DNA of 48,427 nucleotides. It comes from a virus. Both the position numbers and the translations under genes were made by a program. Under the pieces are notes generated by a model, which saw only the letters and a list, made by a program, of their open reading frames with translations, was not told where the DNA came from and did not search any database. Location of the stretch: IMG/VR virus record IMGVR_UViG_3300017770_000025, positions 1 to 48,427 of that record; one strand, 5' to 3'. How positions within the stretch are numbered: the first letter of the stretch is position 1; each line of letters starts with the position of its first letter. Below, piece after piece: positions 16,101 through 23,700 of this stretch.

Positions 16101-17866
16101 CAGGAGACGCTTCTTATCAGTCTGGTCAAATCTCTGAACTTGCAGTTATTAAAACAGGATACAGATATGTAGATCGTGAAGTTGTAGATGTTATTAACAA
16201 CGAGCCTACATCGTCTAGATATAATCAGAAGATTGCGGAAGCAACGGTTCGTGCTTTAGGTCAAGGTAAGACTGGTGGTAAATGGAGTACTAAAACATCT
16301 TTCTTGAGTGAGTCTTCTAAAAATTTGCACGATAATGATTTCTATCAAGAATATTCCTATGAAGTTTCTTCTATCGTAACTCCAAGTAAATATGAACCTT
16401 TAATTAAAGAAACTGTCGGTGTTGCAGGAACAAAACTTTTTAGTAAGCCTCTTGTAAATAGTGATAACACTTTAAATAGTGATTTGAATCTAGAGATATC
16501 TACATTTAATATTCAAGGTGTACAACTTGCTACTACAGCAAAAATTGGAATACATACTCCTAATCTAATTAGCGGCACATCATACACGATAACGGATACA
16601 GGAACAACTACTCCTGTACAATGGCAGAATGTAGGTGCTTCTGTTTCAAATGAAACGGTTCAAGGTGCAGTTAACCTAGTAAACGGAGAGTATTACACTG
16701 TCATAGATATAGCGGGTGCTGCCTGGGATGATGTACAGTATATGTCTTCTGAAATAAGACAAGATTGGTTCTTATTCTGGACCAGAATGATTGGTTCAGC
16801 GACTGTACTTGTTCCGGATTTCGATGGCAACGGATCAGTTACCTCTAGTGATTCGCTTACAGCGTTGAGAATGATTGCCGGTTTAGAACCAATGGATTCG
16901 ACATTTGAATCAAACTTAAATTCTATAACTACAGGATATATTATTTCCAATGCGTTTCCTAGTATAGTAACATATGATAAGCTTGATGCCCCAGACATAA
17001 TCAATCAAGTTAAGTTTACAAAACTTGAAGTCACAGTCGGTTCAACATTTACTGCAAACGGTAATGCTGGAGCAGGAACAGGTAAAGTATCTTATAAGAA
17101 ATCGTTAATTGTCTCACCTGGTTATACAGGTGACACATATAGTCCACAGGCTATCAGACCCTCTAGTAACACATACACTCTTACTGCAGGAGGTAGTACC
17201 ACTGATAGCATTATCTCGAATTATCCAGTTGTTGATAAGTTCTATGTAGTACACTCTATGGAAAACCTTGAAGACATGGACAACACAGCTACTGCAAATA
17301 TATCTATGAATATAGGCACCAATCCTGCTGGTACTAATAGAGTGACTGCTAGTGCGATATGGTCTAACATAATAGACGGTTCTGAAACTCAAGCCTCTAG
17401 CGGACTTCCTGCAACTTGGCCAAGACTGGGAACTATATTTAAAGCTGATGCTCCTAGTAATATTACGAGTAATGGAGCAAGAGTGGGAAATTGCCAAATC
17501 GCAGAAATTACAGACTCATTAACTATCTTTGGTGCTAGTGATATCTCAGGAAGCACAGTTACAAAAACTGGTCATGGTCTAGTAAACGATACGATTGTTT
17601 TATATAATCAATATCTAGGAACGAATTCTGGTAATCTTGAGGGCAACACAACAGCGAATAGAGCCGCTGACTATGAATACTACTATGTTGTAAATGTTAC
17701 AACGGATACATTCCAGTTATCTAAGACACCAATAGGAATAATACAAGCTTCTCCAGGAGATACTCCCATAGATTTAAGCACAATAGCTGGATCTAATCAT
17801 CTGCTTGTGAGACAAACGGGAATAAATGCAGACGATGCAATTTTGATAGGAATACAGGAGCAATAG
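13145..17866 (+). CDS. Giant baseplate wedge protein at gp7 position, with inserted modules
   Basis: A 1573-residue protein following gp6, where T4 has gp7 (1032 residues). The first 125 residues are helical and conserved-looking: AVYSGISQQFPAIYQEDGDF, then RFIIKHIQDMYRRKGTQESL, LLFRMFFDEDIEVFYPS. The rest is mainly beta, with GG-GY elements (DGGFGYVDPTT, near 13967-13995) typical of marine phage structural proteins. It holds several copies of a 'Y-I---G---W---GA----G--F-A' module (about 14758-14866, 15857-15980, 16570-16660, 16684-16750), a second 'TGHG' module (about 17540-17735) and a dockerin-like calcium loop (residues 1225-1236, DFDGNGSVTSSD). The homology to gp7 is inferred from position only; it could be a marine-specific wedge or fibre-anchoring protein. 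Confidence 0.7.
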   Translation: MALELRDAVYSGISQQFPAIYQEDGDFLVSFVQAYYEHLDEKNDRNIPKLRDVDTTLSAFLIYYKKKFLADLPIDTKLDTRFIIKHIQDMYRRKGTQESLELLFRMFFDEDIEVFYPSTAILRPSDSIWGGDVFLEGNPVYTVDEYPIEKGQRIKGDVSLATAFVDEVIFVNFSGALIPIVYLSNLAGTFSADDGIQIITQADDGTITVKNVGRLIAGSIDSISVNTTNSLRLPDQAVGDKVKLQSSKAGIEAEGRVTKISDTATGVIDFSIVDGGFGYVDPTTTTLTVKNDIGISNQVMVINNTTALDIQRGDVIIANGEQLSYQGSATGTPYALTGSAKVIEYNHPLLFLYSDDYNTVKTYLNRTAVNSISATTVNAFTESMKSAAQAQYWEALDQIAPQILTSEFTNEHRKLQLPNQQFSAPQATGSGKIPADNLGHFLAGDADTFTASSTTVSTIGVNSRQVMQEYINVLNLSGNFPAFAADLYQRADVPDSTRSQWRFFFNSIFLALSKVDIFPQIVVSSTKTTGPGPQTHIVSGQYYMIWDNGSGTGNWTTYGASTSGGIEGEIFQANQSFDFTTTSNTDDWAVVAQGSLSTQELQNFHLNRLRFDQLHIDSSSSLARLRDKSGTVVSYPTITTPSFNLQRYRGNLARYDSTVTDAASLEKLVYIGTIANQSFSATNRSADFEISSLSNIETVTLIPDLIEDFADTLLDIPIGQAGGAAGTANDDYGMSGPGNENLGTALNTAFSPITVKIGTITELNVLNGGIDYQNDVAIAIENTQISKFNKQDYKLQFDTIDFDISAGDTITQNIKIADLQINQSGNKIHTDPDGDGSIILQSLGSVTTGTNYENSSTTFQFTTGDTKDYTVKAKFLRREGNDFFFRPISFYGFEGNISLSFLKPNQEYQIVSLGDTSPSNWNAIGASVSPQVGEIFTTGTQTAISGATLNKGTVTVPVTVGGIKKRLVSINEDPTSLPMGANAEISGDASYQSGQISELAVIKTGYRYVDREVVDVINNEPTSSRYNQKIAEATVRALGQGKTGGKWSTKTSFLSESSKNLHDNDFYQEYSYEVSSIVTPSKYEPLIKETVGVAGTKLFSKPLVNSDNTLNSDLNLEISTFNIQGVQLATTAKIGIHTPNLISGTSYTITDTGTTTPVQWQNVGASVSNETVQGAVNLVNGEYYTVIDIAGAAWDDVQYMSSEIRQDWFLFWTRMIGSATVLVPDFDGNGSVTSSDSLTALRMIAGLEPMDSTFESNLNSITTGYIISNAFPSIVTYDKLDAPDIINQVKFTKLEVTVGSTFTANGNAGAGTGKVSYKKSLIVSPGYTGDTYSPQAIRPSSNTYTLTAGGSTTDSIISNYPVVDKFYVVHSMENLEDMDNTATANISMNIGTNPAGTNRVTASAIWSNIIDGSETQASSGLPATWPRLGTIFKADAPSNITSNGARVGNCQIAEITDSLTIFGASDISGSTVTKTGHGLVNDTIVLYNQYLGTNSGNLEGNTTANRAADYEYYYVVNVTTDTFQLSKTPIGIIQASPGDTPIDLSTIAGSNHLLVRQTGINADDAILIGIQEQ

Positions 17867-17869
17867 AGA

Positions 17870-18745
17870 ATGGCTACATTAAGAATCACATCAGATGGTG
17901 ATCCGCATCCAGTAAAAGCTGGAATAAATTTTGTGAATGATGGAGTACAGAGTAGATCATTTCCTACTCATCAAATATTAGATCAGAACCATGACTTCGA
18001 ATTTACATATCGTGCTGGTAGCCAAACGAGAGACCCACAAGCAGTTGTTGTTGATTCGCCTATAGGTATAACAACAAACGGTGTACTTATTTTTGGACCA
18101 GGATCTAAAACGAGAAGTTTGTCTGTAACAGCAAAAAGTGCTCCTACTAACTTTACTTGGAATGAAGTCGAGTTGCCTCTTGATTTTATAACTGATGCTT
18201 GCGATGGAAAACCAGACGAAACTGGACAGTATACATATAGAAGTGGTGCATTCTTTAGTTTTGGAATGCAAGGCAACACTAAGTTTGAAGATTCAAGTTC
18301 TTATTACAATGACATCTCTAATGTGTTCGGTAGCGATAAACTGAGACATGACAGTGATTCAGGAGTGACGGGTGGACATTCAAAAATTATAGGATTTGCT
18401 TTTGACGGATATCCCATATATGGACCTTATGGGTTTACAAATCCTAACGATGCAAGTAGTCCAGTAGTTAGAATGAGAAGTTCTTATGAAAAATTAAGTG
18501 CTCCCGCACAAGGAAGAAATTACGATTACACTCAAGTTTCAGCTGGAGCCTTCGTGGAAGACCACATATATAATCCTATTTCTTCAACAGGAACACTTGA
18601 TGAGTTTAATGGAAGATTTTGTGTAACACCAGATTATCTGAGTGGTACATATGCATATTTTTTAACATTTGCTGATGTTAGTTTACAGCAACCTGAATAT
18701 CCATACATCATAGGCCCAAGCACTAGAGAACAGCGTACAGCTTAA
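17870..18745 (+). CDS. YHYH-family protein with altered signature
   Basis: A 291-residue protein. GGHSKIIGFAFDGYPIYGPYG (about residues 165-185), the following SSYEKL, the LDEFNGRFCVTPDYLSGTYA stretch (about 243-262) and the final YPYIIGP (about 278-284) match the YHYH domain as I know it from bacterial and marine phage proteins. The eponymous element, usually 'DaC-G----dG-YHYH', reads DACDGKPDETGQYTYR here (residues 109-124): the Cys111 is kept but both His are replaced (Thr122, Arg124). If those His bind metal in the family, this copy should not. It lies between the gp7-position gene and gp8, with GGAG 11-14 bases upstream of the ATG. A virion decoration or adhesion role is an inference. 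Confidence 0.75.
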   Translation: MATLRITSDGDPHPVKAGINFVNDGVQSRSFPTHQILDQNHDFEFTYRAGSQTRDPQAVVVDSPIGITTNGVLIFGPGSKTRSLSVTAKSAPTNFTWNEVELPLDFITDACDGKPDETGQYTYRSGAFFSFGMQGNTKFEDSSSYYNDISNVFGSDKLRHDSDSGVTGGHSKIIGFAFDGYPIYGPYGFTNPNDASSPVVRMRSSYEKLSAPAQGRNYDYTQVSAGAFVEDHIYNPISSTGTLDEFNGRFCVTPDYLSGTYAYFLTFADVSLQQPEYPYIIGPSTREQRTA

Positions 18746-18762
18746 CTACAACGGAAAGAATA

Positions 18763-20781
18763 ATGGCAAAGATTATCACAGAAAATTTTAAAGTTGAAAC
18801 AACGAATGAGTTGTTTAACTCCTTCAAGAATCAGAACGATGCCCTAAGTGCAAGTTTTGAGACAGAGTTGACGGCTCTAAACAGTAGCACATTTTCGAAT
18901 GCTCTGAACTCAGGAAACATTGTTGAGATTAAAACTCTTGTTGAAAATCAACTTGAAAAACTTAGACCAGAAGCTGAGTATTATATTTTCGCTTCTAGAT
19001 CAATATCTAGCATTGATGGTGTACCTGTTATACGAAATACTCAGAAAGATAAGAGAGATTTTGAGAGAAAGGTTGTATTTGGAAATAAGGTAGACAACAA
19101 TAGTGCTAGATATATGTTCTATGAAAATTCTTGGACACCAAACACAGTTTATGATGCCTTTGATGATACTAAAGATATATCAATTTCAAATAGTGTTGTT
19201 ACTGTTAGAGGTGCAGACGATGACTACATTGTGTTTAAGTGTATAGAAAATAATAACAACTCGCCTTCAACAACTAGTCCTCAATCTGTTATAGCACAAT
19301 TAGCATCTTCTGGATATCAATCAGTTGAAACGAGTGATAAGTACATATGGCATTATATGTTTACTGTTGTTGCATCTGAAGCTAACATATACAAAACATC
19401 TAACAGTTTGCCTCTACCTACAAATGGTGGTGATGCAAATGTTATAGCGAATGCTAAAGAGTGTATATCTCAAATAATTATCGAACAAACTCCAGCAAAT
19501 CATTTTAATCAGTTTGTATTCGATACGGGTATCAATAGTTCTAGAGTGACAGTACAGACACAAGCTAACTTGGGACAAGGCAGAAGAAGCGTAACTCTAG
19601 GTGTTCAAAATAATACAGTGTTGTCTAATATAAACGAATTCTATAAAGATATGTACCTAAGAGCATCTGCTGGTGCAAATGCTGGAAAACTTTTTGACAT
19701 TATTAATACAACTTCAAACTCTGGAACTTCAGAGATTATAGTAACAGTAGAATCTGTAGATGACTTACCTGTACAATGTGAACTAGTTCCTAAAGTTATT
19801 ATTACTAGTCCAGAACTTGGCGGAACTAGAGCGAGAGCATATGGTATTATAAACAGATTCGGAACGCTAGAAAGAGTTGCCTATGAAACTAAAGGAACAA
19901 ACTACAAGTTTGCTACTGCGATGATAATGAATCCTAGAGGATTGACAGACACTAGTACTACAAATCTTCGTGTTGTCGTTTCTCCTACTGGTGGACACGG
20001 CTCTAATCCTATTAATGAACTGAGTATGAGTAGAATCGCAATCGTTACAAACTTTGTTGGCGAATCTACGACAATTCCTAAGAGTAATTTTTATACACAA
20101 GTAGGACTAGTTAAGAATCCTAAGTTCAGTAAAATTACTGGCTCAGGTCCATATAGTACAAGCAAAATTTCACCAGACTCTTTTGATAATAGAACATTTG
20201 CTACAGTTTCAGGAAATCAAACATCAATAGCAGTTGCAGGACATTATGTTCAGCAGTTTGTAGAAACTGTTGATGTCGTTGATAAAGAATCTGGTAGAAA
20301 ATATGTCATCACCGAACTTGGAAATCTAAGTGTTGCTGAATGGGAATCTATGATGGGTGTAACTGCGGCAGATAAGGTTGACGGTCAGATAGTTATTGGT
20401 CTTACATTTACTGCAAACTCAGCAACAGTGGATTCTTCTAAGACTGGTAAAATATCAAGTGCCGTAGATGGACTAGATCCAGATAAAGACATTGAAGTTG
20501 TTAAGGGCATTATTCACGAAAGCACATATACATCAACAACAAAAATTGCCATCGCACATGATACTGGTGATCATAGAAACAATTTCTTACCAGGAAAAAT
20601 AGAGATTAAAACTACTGAACTGGCACAAAGTGGTAATACATTAACTATAAATACTTTCAACGATATTGAATATGGAGCATATGTTTCATATAGTGGAGAA
20701 CTTCTACACTTTATAGATTTTTCTCCCATAGAAAGAAAGTCAACTACAAAAGAAAAGATTAAATTCTTATTTGATTTTTAA
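18763..20781 (+). CDS. 8: Baseplate wedge protein gp8-like, enlarged
   Basis: A 672-residue protein, about twice T4 gp8 (334). The first 250 residues show the gp8 pattern of marine T4-like phages: FERKVVFGNKVDNNSARYMF, ENSWTPNTVYDAFDDTKDIS, then DDDYIVFKCIENNNNSPSTT (about 151-170), with SDKYIWHYMFTVVASEANIY (about 191-210) and a Ser/Thr/Pro element. gp8 forms dimers in each wedge and contacts gp6, gp7 and gp10. Past about residue 500 the protein carries one copy of the dispersed 'Y-I-ELGN----W---' module (about 20290-20460). That half is probably a marine addition, while the N-terminal half is the conserved gp8 fold. GGAAAG lies about 8 bases upstream of the ATG. Confidence 0.75.
   Translation: MAKIITENFKVETTNELFNSFKNQNDALSASFETELTALNSSTFSNALNSGNIVEIKTLVENQLEKLRPEAEYYIFASRSISSIDGVPVIRNTQKDKRDFERKVVFGNKVDNNSARYMFYENSWTPNTVYDAFDDTKDISISNSVVTVRGADDDYIVFKCIENNNNSPSTTSPQSVIAQLASSGYQSVETSDKYIWHYMFTVVASEANIYKTSNSLPLPTNGGDANVIANAKECISQIIIEQTPANHFNQFVFDTGINSSRVTVQTQANLGQGRRSVTLGVQNNTVLSNINEFYKDMYLRASAGANAGKLFDIINTTSNSGTSEIIVTVESVDDLPVQCELVPKVIITSPELGGTRARAYGIINRFGTLERVAYETKGTNYKFATAMIMNPRGLTDTSTTNLRVVVSPTGGHGSNPINELSMSRIAIVTNFVGESTTIPKSNFYTQVGLVKNPKFSKITGSGPYSTSKISPDSFDNRTFATVSGNQTSIAVAGHYVQQFVETVDVVDKESGRKYVITELGNLSVAEWESMMGVTAADKVDGQIVIGLTFTANSATVDSSKTGKISSAVDGLDPDKDIEVVKGIIHESTYTSTTKIAIAHDTGDHRNNFLPGKIEIKTTELAQSGNTLTINTFNDIEYGAYVSYSGELLHFIDFSPIERKSTTKEKIKFLFDF
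20646..20653 (+). promoter_or_regulatory. Possible internal late promoter
   Basis: A perfect TATAAATA inside the 3' part of the gp8-like gene, 144 bases upstream of the next ATG (20798). It is in an AT-rich coding region (codons for Thr-Ile-Asn-Thr), so chance is a serious alternative. It could boost expression of the 1848-residue gene. Confidence 0.3.
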
Positions 20782-20797
20782 GGAAAGAGAATAACTC

Positions 20798-23700
20798 ATG
20801 GGTATCAATACAGACTTAAATGTAGATCCGTACTACGATGATTTTGACGAAGCAAAGCAGTTTAATCGTGTCTTGTTTAAACCTGCGAAAGCAGTACAAG
20901 CACGAGAACTAACTCAGCTTCAGACTATTCTGCAAAAGCAGGTAGAACGATTCGGATCCAATGTGTACAAAGAAGGTACTATCATTAGCGGTATTAACTT
21001 GACTGCTCGTGATGATTTGTTCTATGTGAAACTAAATGATAAGGCTGGATTTTCTAATCCCGCTATATATGATCAAGTTGTTGCAGACGATGGTACGGCC
21101 ACAACTTTCGTAGCAAGAGGTCTTACTTCAGGTCTAGAAGCTGAGATCATCAAAGGACAAAATGGCTTTCAGACTCAAGACCCAGACTTAAAAACATTCT
21201 TTGTCAAATACTTGAACACATCGCAAGACAACCAGACTGATGTTAAAAGATTTCTTCAAGGTGAAGCGATAGAAGTATTGGATTCTAATTCAAATGTTGT
21301 CGAAACTGTTACGGTTGCAACCGTGGCTGGTCATGAAGGCAGATCATTTGGCATTTCTTGTGAAGAAGGTGTAATCTATCAGAAAGGTCACTTTATCTTT
21401 GTAGATAATCAATTCATTATCGTATCGAAGTATAGCAATGTTCCAGGTAATGTTTCTGTGGGCTTCACAATTAAAGAAAATCTTATTGATTCTGATAGCG
21501 ACACAACTCTTTTAGATAACGCTTCAGGATTTAACAACGAGAACGCACCCGGTGCGGATAGACTTCAACTCGTACCCACACTAGTATCACACAATACTGT
21601 TTCAGAGCCAACTGAGTTCTTTGCACTTATTCGATATGTAAACGGTAAGCCTGTTCGTATTCGTGACAAAACAGAATTCAATATAGTAGGAAATGAGTTA
21701 GCAAGAAGAACTTATGAAGAGTCTGGAAACTATGTCACCGATGGACTAAGGGTTACCCTTGAGAATGAAAACGACACAGCATTTGCTGTTGTTTCTCCAG
21801 GTAAAGCTTATGTTTACGGTAAAGAAGTAACTAACGTATCACCTACTAAACTTCCAATAACTCCTGTTTCTCTAACTCAGTCTAAGGCTGGTCAAAGAAC
21901 AGGTACAAGTTACGGACAATACTACAAGTATTCTAGTAATGATAATTCTAAACTTCACGACTTCTTACTTACTGGTGGAGCAAGTGCGAGATATACTTTA
22001 TACAATAATACAACAGTGGTAGGACACTGTTCTGTTGCGAATATCGTACACAGTGCAACGGGAACAAACGACTTGGGTAAGATATATGTTTACGCTGTTG
22101 TAAAACTTAGTGCTTATGTTTCTACTGCTCCTAATAAAATAGGTTTAACGGGTGATGCGGCTGGTGCAGTACCCTTAATTAAGAAAGTTGGTTCAACTGA
22201 ATCTGCCGCTACAGGCACTCAGGCTGCCCATCTTTATGATTCAAATAAAGGTGCAATGATATTTGATGCTGGTAAGAGTAGCATGAATTCTATGCAGAAT
22301 ATTAATGTTACTAGAAGGGTTAAACTTACTAGTGTAGGATCTAATACTGTTACGCTTAATACGAATGATGGCTTTCCATTAAACACAGACATAGTTGCAA
22401 TCACTGCAAGTAATCAAATTGAGACTATTAGCAGTGCTACTTATGATGGTTCGGGTAATGTGTCTGTTACAGCCGCTGGTGCCGTAGATTCTCTTTACTA
22501 TAATAGAGTAGATACTCTAGAAGAAGATAGTCTGGTATTAGAAACTGGATATGTTAAAAATGTTTTCGCTAGTGGTAAAGGATTGATTGGTGTTCCTAAC
22601 TGCGTAGAACTTATAAGTGTTCAAGATCAATTTGGTAGAGAGATTAATAACGCTGTAGATGTTACTTCTAAGTTTAGACTTGTAAATAATCAGAAAGACG
22701 GATTCTATGATCGATCTTACATAGAACTAAGGGCTGGAGAAACTTTATCAAATAACGATCTTCTAATTAGATTTAAATACATCACTAGAAATAGTCCTGT
22801 TGGTGGAGGATTCTTAACAGTAGATAGTTATAGTCATTCGTCATTTACAGATAATTTAAATCTTGTTCAGAACTACACAGCTAAAGATGCTAGAGAATAC
22901 AATCTTCTTAACTCTTACGACTTTAGACCATACGCTCAAAAGTTAGTTACTCCTAGTGCAACTACAAACGCTCCTTTGGTTACTGCTCCTGGTGCTGGTG
23001 CCGCATCGCTAATCATCGATCCCAGAGCAATAATTCCTGCGGTAAATTCAACAATCTCTTCAGATCAAACATACTTTATGTCTAGAGTTGATAGTGTAGT
23101 TCTTGACGAGTATTCTAATGTGAAGTTAGTAAAGGGTGGCGAAAGTGAGAATCCTAGCGTGCCTAGAACTGAAGGTTTATATGCGATTGCAAATGTTAGA
23201 ATACCAGGAAACACGAGCAAGATTACTGGAGAAGAAAAGATAACTGTAAGGGATATCTCAACCAAAACATACAAGATGGAAGATATTGGAAGAATTGAAC
23301 AGAGAATAGATTCTTTAGTCGATCTCGTATCCTTAAGCCTGTTAGAGCAACAGAGTAACAGTATGTTAATCACAGATGCTTCTGGTGCTACTCGATTTAA
23401 AAATGGTATACTTGCAGATTCATTTAAAGATTTAAATTTAGCAGAGATTAGTGACTCACAATTTAAAGCTACACTTGATAAAGGTAGAACTATAGTCTCT
23501 CCCTCTGTCAATCAATTCCCTCTAGACCTAAAAGCAGAGTCAGGAACAGGTGTACAACTTTCATTCCCTGATGTAGTGACTATCGCAAGTACTGGTACAA
23601 ATATAGAGGTTATAAGTCAGCCTTATGCGACTACATTTAGAAACTGTGTTTCTAACTTCTATAGTTATCAAGGTAAAGCGGTAATCGATCCTCCATTTGA

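Noticed and set aside
23065-23511. A 148-residue open frame on the - strand inside the giant DUF4815-type gene.
   Set aside because: It lies fully antisense to a strongly supported gene, lacks a ribosome site and recognisable motif, and is rich in Ser/Leu/Ile as expected of a shadow frame.
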